Assembly (NCBI GenBank): GCA_965199335.1
Contig: CBDAQZ010000001.1
Span: 248,001-312,000 of the forward strand
DNA length: 64,000 bases
Reading direction: 5' to 3'
Source of the DNA: CBDAQV01 sp965199335
GTDB taxonomy: Bacteria > Pseudomonadota > Alphaproteobacteria > CALMVH01
The notes under the pieces are model-generated. The model was not told where the DNA came from. It did not search any database and saw nothing but the letters and a program-made list of their open reading frames with translations. Position numbers and translations under genes: made by a program. Numbering within the stretch: position 1 is the stretch's first letter; each line of letters starts with the position of its first letter. This document shows, piece after piece, positions 33,637 to 43,620 of this stretch.

Positions 33637-34868
33637 CAGTGCTGCCCTCCGGCAGTCGGTAGAGCGGGCGCGGAGGAAATCGTTGCCTCCGGTGTCGCCG
33701 CGCCCGGGGAATATGGCAGGATGACCGGGGTACCCGAAGGCGTATCGGTCACGATCTTCTTCGCATTGGCCAGGATTTCTTCCATAGTTTCCAGATACAG
33801 GCGCTTTTCGGTGATGTCCTTCGACTCGGCATAAGATTGCTCGACCGCCTTGAAACGGTCGGCGTCACCGGTAGCGCGGTTCACGACTTCGGCCTGATAG
33901 CCGATCGCGTCCTGGCGCTTGCGCGCTGCCTCGCCCTGCGCCCGGGGCAGGATCGAGTTGCGATAGGCATCCGCCTCGTTGCGAACGCGTTCCTGATCCG
34001 ACAATGCGCGCTGCACGTCGTTGAAGGCATCGCGCACCGGCTCGGGCGGCGAAACGTCGATCAGATCGATACCGTCGACCGTCACGCCGGCCTTGTATTC
34101 GTCCAGCATGGTCTGCAACAGCAGGCGCGTGCGGGCAGCCACTTCCTCGCGGCCCTCGGTCAGGGCGGTCTGGATCGGCGTCTGGCCCACGACCTCGCGG
34201 ATCGCGCTTTCTGCGGCACGGGTGATCGTGTGTTGCTGGTCGCGGATGTTGAATTCGTACTCCTTCGGATCGTTGATCTTCCAGCGCACCACGAACTTGA
34301 TATCGATGATGTTCTCGTCGCCGGTCAGCATCAGGCTTTCGCCGCGCAGGCCTCCGCTATCGGTGCTGGACGGTACTTCGATGCGGTTTTCCGCTCCGGT
34401 GCGGGAAATGACGACGCTGCCGATGGGAATCGGCCAGATGTAGTGCAGGCCCGGACCGACGACATTCTCGTTGGCCTTGCCGAAAACCTTTGGGATCGCC
34501 TGCTCGTCGGGCTGCACGCGGTAGAATCCGGACAGCAGCCACAGCGTGCCGACGACGGCAATGACGATGCCGGCGATATTCTGTTGCGCCGGGCCGCCCG
34601 AGAATACGCGCCGCATGTGGAACTGGCCGCGCCGCAGCAATTCGTCCAGCTCCGGTGGCCGTCCACCGCCGCCGCCGGGTGGCCGTGGCCCGCCGGGCGG
34701 ACGATTGCCGCCGGGCGGCTGGCCGGGACCCGGACCCTGCGGTGGCGGACGGCCGCTGCCGCTGCCCCACGGGCCGCCAGAACCCTGCGGCGGCTTTTGA
34801 CCGCCGCCATCCTGGCCGCCCTGACCAGTACCCTGACCGTTTTGGCCACCCTGATTATTCCATGGCAT
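33636..34868 (-). CDS. hflK: HflK, FtsH-modulating SPFH protein
   Basis: 410 residues from ATG 34868 (MPWNNQGGQNGQG), the usual HflK start. A Gly/Pro-rich, low-complexity cytoplasmic arm of about 80 residues leads to one membrane helix (IAGIVIAVVGTLWLLSGFYRV) and the SPFH domain (QPDEQAIPKVFGKANENVVG), then a helical C-terminus ending in disordered Ala/Pro sequence. Its partner is HflC. It is divergent from mrp; the starts are about 80 bases apart. No degP gene follows. Confidence 0.94.
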   Translation of the reverse strand: MPWNNQGGQNGQGTGQGGQDGGGQKPPQGSGGPWGSGSGRPPPQGPGPGQPPGGNRPPGGPRPPGGGGGRPPELDELLRRGQFHMRRVFSGGPAQQNIAGIVIAVVGTLWLLSGFYRVQPDEQAIPKVFGKANENVVGPGLHYIWPIPIGSVVISRTGAENRIEVPSSTDSGGLRGESLMLTGDENIIDIKFVVRWKINDPKEYEFNIRDQQHTITRAAESAIREVVGQTPIQTALTEGREEVAARTRLLLQTMLDEYKAGVTVDGIDLIDVSPPEPVRDAFNDVQRALSDQERVRNEADAYRNSILPRAQGEAARKRQDAIGYQAEVVNRATGDADRFKAVEQSYAESKDITEKRLYLETMEEILANAKKIVTDTPSGTPVILPYSPGAATPEATISSAPALPTAGGQH

Positions 34869-34948
34869 TCGCTTGGACCCTGAAACCTTTGACTGTGACC
34901 CTGTTATGGGATCAAGGTACCTGTCCCGCAATCCTTTTCATTGCAGCA

Positions 34949-35973
<1,025 letters not shown>

Positions 35974-35977
<4 letters not shown>

Positions 35978-36249
35978 CCTTTCAGCTTGTCGCCGATGCT
36001 AGTGAAGAAAATCAGGCCCAACGGAATCAGCGGCAGGACGAACCAAAGCAGGATTTCAAGGCCAAGTGGCATGTCGAAATACTTGCAGACCATGGCGACC
36101 GGGATGTCGGTCCCGATGACGGAAAAGGCAAATATCCTCTTCAATCGCAGCAGTTCCTGTGGCGGAACGTCGGCGAATATGGACTGTCTTGCCGGTTCGA
36201 TCTTGCCGGGCTTGACTGGCTTCGTACCTTTGTTGCGTTTGAACAGCAT
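35974..36249 (-). CDS. Small membrane protein, unknown function
   Basis: 91 residues. A basic, soluble first half (MLFKRNKGTKPVKPGKI, QELLRLKRIFAFSVIG) and a second half with one or two membrane segments (PLGLEILLWFVLPLIPLGLIFF), ending GDKLKG. No family was recognised. Its last bases overlap the mrp stop on the opposite strand. The gap to the lipid kinase start is 87 bases, within which both divergent promoters must lie. Confidence 0.55.
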
Positions 36250-36336
36250 TCGATTACCGGGTGATATTAGTCAGTTGGATAGTCATACAGTACCTTTCCA
36301 TAAGGAACCTTTATCGTCAAATGGCGCTAATTTGCC

Positions 36337-37278
36337 ATGAAGCTGTGTGTAATCCTCAATGCCTCCGCAGGCAGCCTGATAGGCGTCGGTATCGAAAAGA
36401 TCAAATCCCAGATAGAAGGCGGCTTCAGTACGGTTGGAAACTCCGTAGAACTGCGTGCGCCGAAAGGTGAGCAACTGGTTGAAACCTTGAAGGAGGCCGT
36501 GGGGCAAGGCTTCGATGCGATCGTGATCGGCGGCGGCGACGGTACCATAGCTACCGCAGCGGCGATCTGCGCGGATGCCGACGTTCCGCTGGGGATATTG
36601 CCGCTGGGCACCATGAACATGCTGGCCAAGGACCTCCATGTTCCGCTCGACCTGGCCCAGGCCATAGAAGCGCTGGGCAAGGGGGAAATCCGCACCATCG
36701 ACATGGGCGAGGTCAATGGCGAAGTTTTTCTGTGCAACTCGACGCTTGGGCTGGTGCCGATGGTCGGACGCGAACGCGAGAACCAGCGTGGAAAATCATG
36801 GCTCAGGACGATCGTCGCGATCACCTGGTCGATCGTCAGCGCCGCCTGGCGTTTCCCTCGATGGTCGCTGACGCTGGATTACAATGGCCAGAAACGACAA
36901 GTAGTGACGCGGTTGCTGACGATTGCCAATAACGCCTACGAGACGGAAGGAACAGGATTCCTGAAACGGTCCTGCCTCGATGGCGGCCAGTTGGCCGTCT
37001 ATGTCTCGCGTCATCGTTCGCGCCTTGGATTTACCTGGCTCGGCCTGGGGCTGTTGCTGCACTTCTGGCAACGCGACAAGCGGATGGAAGTTATTTCCAC
37101 ATGCGAGGTCAAAGTGACTCGTCGCCGCAAGAAATCGGTCAATGTGTCGAATGACGGCGAGATCATGCGCCTGACCCTGCCGCTGGTTTACCGAATCCGC
37201 CCGGGTGCCCTGAAAGTGCTCGCGCCGTCGGTGCCGCGTGTCGAGCAGGTCCTGGAAAACGCAAAAGTGCCGGCATGA
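36337..37278 (+). CDS. Diacylglycerol-kinase-fold lipid kinase
   Basis: 313 residues. The DAGK catalytic fold is recognised by LCVILNASAGSL, the nucleotide-binding GGGDGTIATAAA (about 66-77), LPLGTMNMLAKDLHVP and the C-terminal beta-rich domain with SCLDGGQLAVYVSR and VNVSNDGEIMRLTLPL. Members phosphorylate lipid-type alcohols such as diacylglycerol, ceramide or sphinganine. Sphingolipid kinase activity is possible but unproven. Its stop overlaps the start of the phosphoesterase by 4 bases, so they are one operon. Confidence 0.85.
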   Translation: MKLCVILNASAGSLIGVGIEKIKSQIEGGFSTVGNSVELRAPKGEQLVETLKEAVGQGFDAIVIGGGDGTIATAAAICADADVPLGILPLGTMNMLAKDLHVPLDLAQAIEALGKGEIRTIDMGEVNGEVFLCNSTLGLVPMVGRERENQRGKSWLRTIVAITWSIVSAAWRFPRWSLTLDYNGQKRQVVTRLLTIANNAYETEGTGFLKRSCLDGGQLAVYVSRHRSRLGFTWLGLGLLLHFWQRDKRMEVISTCEVKVTRRRKKSVNVSNDGEIMRLTLPLVYRIRPGALKVLAPSVPRVEQVLENAKVPA

Positions 37279-38120
37279 AGATACTCGCGCACATCTCAGA
37301 CCTGCATTTCGGCCGGACCGACTCAAAAGTCGTCGAGGGATTGCTGGACGATCTGACGGTAGAGCGTCCGCACCTAATCGTTGTCAGCGGCGACCTCACC
37401 CAGACGGCGAAGGTAAGCGAGTTCAAGGCGGCGCGCGCCTTCCTCGACCGCCTGCCGTCGCCCTATTTCGTGATCCCGGGCAACCACGACGTGCCGCCAG
37501 TGAACATATTGGAACGTTTCATCGCGCCGTTTGCCCGTTATAGGCATTATATCTCCCACGATATGGCGCCGCGCCGGGTCGAGGAGGATTTCGCCATCAT
37601 CGGCGTCAATACGGCACGCCGTTTCCGCTGGAAGCTGAACTGGGCGCTGGGCAGCATTTCCCGCGCACAGATTGAGGATGTACGCGATTTCTTCACCCCG
37701 CTTTCGTCCGATCTGTTCAAGATCGTGGTGACGCACCATCCCTTCCTGCCGCCACCCGACACACCCGACGAGGATCTGGCCGCCCACGCCGCCAAGGCGA
37801 TACCCGTGTTCGAGGAATGCGGCGTCGACCTGATCCTGTCCGGCCATCTCCATCGTGCCTACCAGGGCGAAATTCAGGGCCACCAGCGCGCGATCCATCG
37901 TTCGATCCTGGTGGCGCAAGCCTCGACCGCGACAAGCACGCGGCTACGGCACGAGCCGAACGCCTACAACTCGGTCATATTGCAGGAAAACCGTATCGGT
38001 CTGCGGGTAAGGGCATGGGACGGCGAACGCTTCGTCGCCCACGAAACAGCCTGGTTCGCAAAGGAGCAGGGCAGGTGGATACCGTTATCGCCCGCCGCCG
38101 AAGGAACGCCGCAGATCTAG
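37275..38120 (+). CDS. Calcineurin-like metallophosphoesterase
   Basis: 281 residues. All five metal-binding blocks are visible: HISDLHFGRTDS, VSGDLTQTA, VIPGNHDVPP, VVTHHPFLPPP and LSGHLHRAYQG, which coordinate two metal ions. The substrate is unknown; relatives cleave cyclic nucleotides, nucleotide sugars or UDP-linked lipids such as LpxH and CpdA. It overlaps the lipid kinase start-to-stop, which suggests that the two act in the same lipid or phosphate pathway. Confidence 0.85.
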   Translation: MKILAHISDLHFGRTDSKVVEGLLDDLTVERPHLIVVSGDLTQTAKVSEFKAARAFLDRLPSPYFVIPGNHDVPPVNILERFIAPFARYRHYISHDMAPRRVEEDFAIIGVNTARRFRWKLNWALGSISRAQIEDVRDFFTPLSSDLFKIVVTHHPFLPPPDTPDEDLAAHAAKAIPVFEECGVDLILSGHLHRAYQGEIQGHQRAIHRSILVAQASTATSTRLRHEPNAYNSVILQENRIGLRVRAWDGERFVAHETAWFAKEQGRWIPLSPAAEGTPQI

Positions 38121-38153
38121 TATTGCGGGGCAGGCTTGTACTTTTATACCGGC

Positions 38154-39380
38154 ATGCTAGCGATGTGTGCCATGCACGTGAAACTGTCCGATCGAACCCG
38201 GAAGATTGTTGCCTACATCACGGCGGTGGCTGGCCTCGTGATATTCAGCAGCGCTTTCATCGCCTACGTCTCGGGTGATTATAAAAGTTTCTTAGCCACG
38301 TCCGCCTGGCACGCCGGCGGCAACACGAAAGCAGCATTCGATGCCTTTGTAGCCAGCGGCTTCAGGTTCATGTTCAGGCTTGGGTACGTTCTGGGTTTTG
38401 TCGGTCTATTTTTTCTACGGCGCGGAGCGGTCTATCTGGTCCTGATCGCATGGCTGGGCCAGTTGATACCGGCTGTCATGTATTCCCTGTATGAGGGATA
38501 CGGGCTCAATGCCGGCCACTACAGTTCCTTTGGTTCGCTTGTGGTGTTTCTCGGCCTGGTCTCCATTTTCTGGCCGGTGCTGAAGACGAAACGGTCGCTT
38601 CTGTTCTGTGCCGCCGGCCTTGCGGCGGCTTTCCTCCTGCACTGCGTCTTCTTCGCGCTTATTTTCCTGCCCGCCAGGCCGGTGGCCCAGACGAACGATC
38701 CCGCCAAGCAGGGCCAGTTCATGCAGGCGGTAATCGATGGTGACGCTGCCAAAGTGAAATCGATGCTGGCCGACAAGAGTTTTCATCCAGCGTTGCGGGG
38801 TGCGAACTGCGACAGCAATACGATCTGCAACCTGATCAGCTATGCGGTCGACGAAAAGGGAAGCGTCGAAGTCGTACAGATGCTGAAGGAAGCCGGCTCC
38901 CCGGTCGACGAGCCCGATGGTGGCACGGGCGACACGCCGCTGATGCGCGCCCTGTTTGCCGGCCGTACGGATATTGCCGTTTATCTGGCGGCGCATGGCG
39001 CGAACCCGCTGACCACGAACAGGTTCGGCGTACCGGAATTCATCGTTGCCGCGGGCGAGGGATCGTCCCAATTGCTGGAAGTCATGATCTACCTGACCGC
39101 CGCGACGACGGTGAACATGCGGCAGACCATGCCGGACATGCTGGCCGGCGAAGCCGCCATCGAAAAGCATCAGGTGGCCGAGGTCAGGGGTGTGACGCCG
39201 CTGATGCTGGCGGCTTATTACGGCCGCGACGATCTGATCAAGACGTTATTGGCCCATGGCGCCGATCCGGCGCTGGCCGACGAAAAGGGGCGCCGGATTT
39301 ACGACTACATCTCAGCCGGCAAGAAGCCCGAAATAGCGGACGCCGTAAGGGCACTGGTCAACAATCAGCCGAAACAATAA
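38154..39380 (+). CDS. Membrane protein with cytoplasmic ankyrin repeats
   Basis: About 408 residues. The first 185 hold five membrane segments (for example IVAYITAVAGLVIFSSAFIA, MFRLGYVLGFVGLFFL, SLVVFLGLVSIFWP). The soluble remainder has ankyrin units, clearest in DTPLMRALFAGRTDIAVYLA and VTPLMLAAYYGRDDLIKTLL with HGADPALADEKG. The start is uncertain: TTG 38136, ATG 38154 and ATG 38172 are all in frame and none has a clear ribosome-binding site. It may be a membrane-bound protein-docking platform. It begins shortly after the phosphoesterase, same strand. Confidence 0.7.
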   Translation: MLAMCAMHVKLSDRTRKIVAYITAVAGLVIFSSAFIAYVSGDYKSFLATSAWHAGGNTKAAFDAFVASGFRFMFRLGYVLGFVGLFFLRRGAVYLVLIAWLGQLIPAVMYSLYEGYGLNAGHYSSFGSLVVFLGLVSIFWPVLKTKRSLLFCAAGLAAAFLLHCVFFALIFLPARPVAQTNDPAKQGQFMQAVIDGDAAKVKSMLADKSFHPALRGANCDSNTICNLISYAVDEKGSVEVVQMLKEAGSPVDEPDGGTGDTPLMRALFAGRTDIAVYLAAHGANPLTTNRFGVPEFIVAAGEGSSQLLEVMIYLTAATTVNMRQTMPDMLAGEAAIEKHQVAEVRGVTPLMLAAYYGRDDLIKTLLAHGADPALADEKGRRIYDYISAGKKPEIADAVRALVNNQPKQ

Positions 39381-39385
39381 GGCGG

Positions 39386-39598
39386 TTATGGGCTGTCGGG
39401 ATTGTTCGATGAGATGCGTTTCAGATCACCCGACATATCCTTCAGAACGTCGACAACCTGGTTCATGCGGTTGCGGTCGATCATCGACTTCAGGTAATAG
39501 GCGCCGGTTATGAAGCTGACGACTGCCGGCCCATCCTTGCCGTGCAGGGCACATAAGACCGATACAGTCGCCGTCGCAGCTAGTATGGTGGCATCCAC
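39386..39598 (-). CDS. Small hypothetical protein
   Basis: 70 residues. A hydrophobic first half (TILAATATVSVLCAL, GPAVVSFITGAYYL) is followed by a polar helix with SMIDRNRMNQVVDVLKDM. It may be a small membrane protein with a short amphipathic tail. It converges on the ankyrin membrane gene with 5 bases between stops. No family was recognised. Confidence 0.5.
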   Translation of the reverse strand: MDATILAATATVSVLCALHGKDGPAVVSFITGAYYLKSMIDRNRMNQVVDVLKDMSGDLKRISSNNPDSP

Positions 39599-39697
39599 CT
39601 TGTGCCGGCCAGTACCTGAAACAAAGTCAGGGCAGGGCGTTCGCCATCGTGCGCTTCGTTATTTACCGACATTGCAGCCTATCCATTTAATGCCGGT

Positions 39698-40264
39698 TCA
39701 TGCCACGTCCTCGGTGCCGTAATCAACAGCCAGTTCCTGCAATCCGCGCAAATCTGTGCGGCGGAAGATTTCCGCCGTGCTGCCGTCCGGCTTTATTTCC
39801 TGGGCATATCTGACGAAACCCAGCTTGTTGATGATCCTGCGGCTGCCCTCGTTGCCGCGCATGTAGCCTATGCCGACGCTACGGGCGCGCAGCCGGGTGA
39901 AAGCGAAGCGCAGCAAGGAATTGGCGGCTTCGCTGGCAAAGCCCCGCCCGGCCATGCCCTGCCTGATCCAGTAGCTGATACCGAACCAACCCTCGGTATC
40001 GTTGGACGGGTGCAGGCCGGCACCGCCAAGCAACTGGCCATCGTCCCTGCTGAAGATCAGGAAGGCAAGATCGTCGCCCTTCAGGAAGTCGTCGCGCTTT
40101 TCGGATAGATATTTGTCCAGCCGCGCAGGCTCCAGGCCGGTTTCATCGAACCAGAAAAAAGGATCGCCGAAATTCTCGGCGATCGCTTCGGCAAAAGTCG
40201 GGGCGTCGGATGCAGCCGTGGGACGCAAAAACAGGCGCGGCGTCGATAATGTTACAAATTGCAT
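39698..40264 (-). CDS. GNAT acetyltransferase (RimJ/RimL type)
   Basis: 188 residues. The N-terminus (TLSTPRLFLRPTAASDAP) is the standard RimJ/RimL opening, followed by the acetyl-CoA site region GFASEAANSLLRFAF and the closing motif IGYMRGNEGSRRIINKLGFV. Members acetylate protein N-termini, aminoglycosides or small amines; the substrate is not predictable here. It is separated from clpX by a repeat-bearing gap and is probably transcribed with it or on its own. Confidence 0.8.
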   Translation of the reverse strand: MQFVTLSTPRLFLRPTAASDAPTFAEAIAENFGDPFFWFDETGLEPARLDKYLSEKRDDFLKGDDLAFLIFSRDDGQLLGGAGLHPSNDTEGWFGISYWIRQGMAGRGFASEAANSLLRFAFTRLRARSVGIGYMRGNEGSRRIINKLGFVRYAQEIKPDGSTAEIFRRTDLRGLQELAVDYGTEDVA

Positions 40265-40272
40265 AGGTTATT

Positions 40273-40330
40273 CCCTCTCCCAGCGGGAGAGGGCTCATTT
40301 CAGCGCAGCAGAAGCCTTCTCCCGCTGGGA
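40273..40330. repeat. Two overlapping inverted repeats between a GNAT gene and clpX
   Basis: CCCTCTCCC (40273-40281) pairs with GGGAGAGGG (40285-40293) around a three-base loop. The sequence TCCCAGCGGGAGA within it is also exactly complementary to TCTCCCGCTGGGA at about 40318-40330. The stretch can therefore fold in two exclusive ways. It looks like a dispersed palindromic element beyond the clpX stop codon. Confidence 0.6.
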
Positions 40331-40338
40331 AAAGATAA

Positions 40339-41634
40339 CTAAGTACGTGCCGCCGCTGCTGCTACAGCGCCGCCGTCCTTCTTCTTTTCCTTGTCCTTCT
40401 CGGCGTGGACATACAGGGGCTCGGCACGCTTTTCAGCAGCTTCCTTGTTGATCACGACTTCTGAGACGTCGCTGCCGGGCAGGTCGAACATCGGCTCCAG
40501 CAGGATGGTTTCCATGATCGAGCGCAGGCCGCGGGCGCCGGTCTTGCGTTCGATCGCCTTGCGGGCGACCACCTTGAGGGCATCGTCGTTGAAGGTGAGC
40601 TTGACGTTTTCCATTTCGAACAGGCGCTGGTACTGCTTGACTAGGGCGTTCTTGGGGTTGGTCAGAATTTCCAGCAACGCCGCCTCGTCCAGATCGTCCA
40701 GCGTCGCCAGGACCGGCAGGCGGCCGACGAATTCGGGAATCAGGCCGAACTTCAGCAGATCTTCTGGCTGCACGTCGCGCAGCAATTCGCCTGTGCGCCG
40801 TTCTTCCGGGCCGCGCACGTCGGCGCCAAAGCCGATCGAGGTGCCGCGGTGACGCTGGGCGATGATCTTCTCAAGCCCTGCGAACGCGCCGCCGCAGACG
40901 AACAGGATGTTGGTCGTGTCGACCTGCAGGAATTCCTGCTGCGGATGCTTGCGTCCGCCCTGCGGCGGTACGGAGGCGACGGTGCCTTCCATTATCTTCA
41001 GCAGCGCCTGCTGCACGCCCTCGCCCGATACGTCGCGGGTTATGGAGGGATTGTCCGATTTGCGGCTGATCTTGTCGACCTCGTCAATGTAGACGATGCC
41101 GCGCTGCGCCCGCTCCACGTTGTAGTCGGCGGCCTGCAGCAGTTTCAGGATAATGTTCTCGACATCCTCGCCCACGTAACCGGCTTCGGTCAGGGTCGTG
41201 GCATCGGCCATGGTGAACGGCACGTCCAGGATGCGTGCCAGCGTCTGGGCCAGCAGCGTCTTGCCCGAGCCGGTCGGCCCGATCAGCATGATATTGGACT
41301 TCTGCAACTCGACGTCGGAATTGCTTTTCTGGCCGTGAGCCAGGCGCTTGTAATGGTTGTGAACGGCGACGGACAGCACGCGCTTGGCCTGCGTCTGGCC
41401 GATCACGTAGTCGTCCAAGACGACCTTGATGTCGCGCGGGGAAGGCACGCCCTCGCCGGATTTGACCAGCTGGGTTTTGCTTTCCTCACGGATGATGTCC
41501 ATGCACAGCTCCACGCATTCATCGCAGATGAATGTCGCCGGGCCGGCGATCAGCTTACGCACCTCATGCTGGCTTTTGCCGCAGAAGGAGCAGTAAAGGG
41601 TGTTCTTGCTGTCAGTGCTGGCGGATTTGGTCAT
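40339..41634 (-). CDS. clpX: ClpX, ATPase subunit of Clp protease
   Basis: 431 residues. The N-terminal C4 zinc domain (YCSFCGKSQHEVRKLIAG, FICDECVELC) recognises substrates and adaptors. The AAA+ domain has Walker A GPTGSGKTLLAQTLA, Walker B GIVYIDEVDKIS and the RxxF/pore GYVGEDVE; the sensor 2 region contains KTGARGLRSIME. It unfolds substrates for ClpP. ClpP is not visible upstream, so clpX is separated from clpP here. The C-terminus has an extra Lys/Ala-rich tail. Confidence 0.97.
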   Translation of the reverse strand: MTKSASTDSKNTLYCSFCGKSQHEVRKLIAGPATFICDECVELCMDIIREESKTQLVKSGEGVPSPRDIKVVLDDYVIGQTQAKRVLSVAVHNHYKRLAHGQKSNSDVELQKSNIMLIGPTGSGKTLLAQTLARILDVPFTMADATTLTEAGYVGEDVENIILKLLQAADYNVERAQRGIVYIDEVDKISRKSDNPSITRDVSGEGVQQALLKIMEGTVASVPPQGGRKHPQQEFLQVDTTNILFVCGGAFAGLEKIIAQRHRGTSIGFGADVRGPEERRTGELLRDVQPEDLLKFGLIPEFVGRLPVLATLDDLDEAALLEILTNPKNALVKQYQRLFEMENVKLTFNDDALKVVARKAIERKTGARGLRSIMETILLEPMFDLPGSDVSEVVINKEAAEKRAEPLYVHAEKDKEKKKDGGAVAAAAART

Positions 41635-41806
41635 GCCTCAAGCCCTATTACCTTTCGTACGCTTACGCAACATCCCGCACACCAAAAAGGGGGCAGAAAC
41701 GGCAAGCAATCCGTCGAGGCCCAAAGCGGGTTTTCCCGACACCGTCCTCAATATAAGATCGCTTTAGGGTTAAGAAAAGCTTTTGCATCAGCCAAGGGAC
41801 AAGGAC

Positions 41807-42166
41807 ATGCAATTAAATCGGGCCGGGATAGAGCGCGTTTTGTCGATGCTGACGTTCGATTCCGCGGGATTGGTGGCAGCGATAGCGCAACAGCACGATA
41901 CCGGCGAAGTATTGATGCTGGCCTGGATGAACGCCGATTCCGTGGCCGAGACGCTGGAAACCGGCAGGGTCTGCTATTGGTCGCGGTCGCGGGCCGAGCT
42001 GTGGCGCAAGGGCGACACCTCCGGACATATTCAGCGTCTGGTCGGTTTTCGCATCGATTGCGACGGCGACGCGGTGCTGCTTTCGGTCGAGCAGACCGGC
42101 GCGGCCTGTCATACCGGTGAACGAAGCTGCTTCTTCCGAGCGGCAGGCGATGTTATGGTGGCGTAA
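41807..42166 (+). CDS. hisI: Phosphoribosyl-AMP cyclohydrolase
   Basis: 119 residues from ATG 41807, preceded by AAGG. The enzyme opens the adenine ring of PR-AMP in the third step of histidine synthesis. Markers are LMLAWMNADSVAETL, VCYWSRSRAELWRKGDTSGH, the acidic metal-binding IDCDGDAVLL and the zinc cysteines in QTGAACHTGERSCFF. It is the stand-alone HisI form without a fused HisE. Its stop shares one base with the next start (TAATG). Confidence 0.93.
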   Translation: MQLNRAGIERVLSMLTFDSAGLVAAIAQQHDTGEVLMLAWMNADSVAETLETGRVCYWSRSRAELWRKGDTSGHIQRLVGFRIDCDGDAVLLSVEQTGAACHTGERSCFFRAAGDVMVA

Positions 42167-42645
42167 TGACCTACCGGGATGAATCACGTGGCGGAAAAAC
42201 GCCCAAGGACGCCAGGGCAAAGTTCGCGGAGCTGTTGCGCCGGGCGGAGCGAAACGGGGAACGCATTCGCCTGACCCGGCGCGGCGCGCCGATTGCCTAT
42301 ATCGTTCCATTGGCAGACGGCGAGCGTCTGAAGCGCTTCGACGAGATGGCCAAGCGCATGAGCGAAAGCGGTGCGGCCGCCACGGGCGGCGGCTATGCCC
42401 CACCCCAGCCCGAGCTACCGGAGATGCCACAGGCACCGGAACAGGCCGGTCCTTCACCCTATCAGGAAACCTATCCCGAGCACGGCAACGAGGACGAGCG
42501 CACGATCGCGATCGGGGCATTCAAGAAAACCATCAACCGTATCCTGGACGAAAACGAAAGCATCACCCGCCCCGACATGTCTCGCCGCATCAAGCATGAT
42601 GGTTACATCGGCAGCGCGGTCAGGAAGATCATCGGCGAGGGATAA
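42166..42645 (+). CDS. Phd/YefM-like domain protein without partner toxin
   Basis: 159 residues. The first 60 resemble the Phd/YefM antitoxin fold: KTPKDARAKFAELLRRAERN, then RIRLTRRGAPIAYIVPLADG, which is the DNA-binding dimer core. A proline-rich, disordered linker follows (about 70-110), then a C-terminal helical piece (AIGAFKKTINRILDENES, RRIKHDGYIGSAVRKI) of unknown kind. No RelE/Doc-like toxin lies next to it, and it is embedded in a hisI-reductase operon. It may be a repurposed regulator rather than an antitoxin. Confidence 0.6.
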   Translation: MTYRDESRGGKTPKDARAKFAELLRRAERNGERIRLTRRGAPIAYIVPLADGERLKRFDEMAKRMSESGAAATGGGYAPPQPELPEMPQAPEQAGPSPYQETYPEHGNEDERTIAIGAFKKTINRILDENESITRPDMSRRIKHDGYIGSAVRKIIGEG

Positions 42646-43584
42646 GTGCGTATCGTCATCTTCGGAACCGGCGGCGTCGGCGGATGTTTCGGCGGTCATA
42701 TGGCGCGTTCCGGGATGGATGTCACATTCATCGCCCGCGGCGACCATCTGCGGGCGATACGCGAACATGGCTTGCATATTCAGTCGGCAAAGGGGGAGTT
42801 TGTCGTGCATCTGGCACAGGCGACCGACGATCCCTCGACGCTTGCGCCGCCCGACTATGTCCTGATGTGCAACAAGACGTGGCAACTGGAAGATGCGATC
42901 GAGGCCGTCGGGCCGATGATCGGGCCCGGTACCACGATCGTTCCGTTGCTCAATTCCATCGAAGCTGTCGACATGCTGGCCGCCGCCTTCGGAGCGGTGC
43001 GCGTGCTGGGCGGCTTTTGCTACACGATCTCCTATGTTACCGGCCGTGGGGTAATATGGGCCGGGGGAATCAATCGGGTCATATTCGGCGAGCTGGATCA
43101 TTCGATTTCGCACAGGACCGAATTGCTGGCGCAGGCGATCAATTCCGTAGAAGGAATAACGGCGCAGAACGCACCGCACATCCAGCACAGCATGTGGAAG
43201 AAATTCACCTGGATATCGTCGGCCAGCGCCATGGGCGCAATCACCAGGGCGCCGGCTTCGATATGGAAAACGTTACCCGAGACAAGAGCTCTTTTTCTAC
43301 AGGTGCTGCGGGAAACGTTCGCCGTCGCCGCCGCGAAAGGCGTCGTACTCGGCGATGCCGAGTTTGCCGAAACGGTGGCCTTCCTGGATGGCACGCCAGA
43401 GGGTTTCACCACCTCGATGCAACGTGACATGGCTGCTGGCAGGCGATCCGAATTGATGCACCAGATCGGGTATGTGGTGCGGCAGGCGTCCGAGCTGGGC
43501 TTGCCTGCACCTGCCAGTGAAACGATCTTCAACGCCTTGTTGCCGTCGGAGCTTCGTGCCCAGGGCAAGCTTTCATTTAATTGA
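42646..43584 (+). CDS. Ketopantoate reductase family protein
   Basis: 312 residues with GTG start at 42646, directly after the preceding stop. The NADP-binding motif is VIFGTGGVGGCFGGHMA, followed by VTFIARGDHLRAIREHG, YVLMCNKTWQLEDA and VPLLNSIEAVDML. The C-terminal helical domain contains the lysine-bearing MWKKFTWISSASAMGAI. Ketopantoate reductase (PanE) makes pantoate for coenzyme A; many relatives reduce other 2-oxo acids, so the exact substrate is unproven. A 30-base palindrome follows the stop. Confidence 0.82.
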   Translation: MRIVIFGTGGVGGCFGGHMARSGMDVTFIARGDHLRAIREHGLHIQSAKGEFVVHLAQATDDPSTLAPPDYVLMCNKTWQLEDAIEAVGPMIGPGTTIVPLLNSIEAVDMLAAAFGAVRVLGGFCYTISYVTGRGVIWAGGINRVIFGELDHSISHRTELLAQAINSVEGITAQNAPHIQHSMWKKFTWISSASAMGAITRAPASIWKTLPETRALFLQVLRETFAVAAAKGVVLGDAEFAETVAFLDGTPEGFTTSMQRDMAAGRRSELMHQIGYVVRQASELGLPAPASETIFNALLPSELRAQGKLSFN

Positions 43585-43614
43585 TCGTCATCCCAGCGAT
43601 CGCTGGGATGACGA
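43585..43614. repeat. 30-base perfect palindrome
   Basis: TCGTCATCCCAGC followed by GATC and the mirror GCTGGGATGACGA form a perfect palindrome between the convergent ends of the ketopantoate reductase gene and hisS. The GTCATCCC-type arms resemble the dnaK-dnaJ element (GTCATGCC), and both may belong to dispersed repeat families. It may also serve as a two-way transcription stop, although there is no T run. Confidence 0.7.
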
Positions 43615-43620
43615 GGAGTA

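Noticed and set aside
42166..43584. Toxin-antitoxin pair
   Set aside because: The gene after the antitoxin-like protein is a ketopantoate reductase-like enzyme with an intact NADP site, not a toxin.
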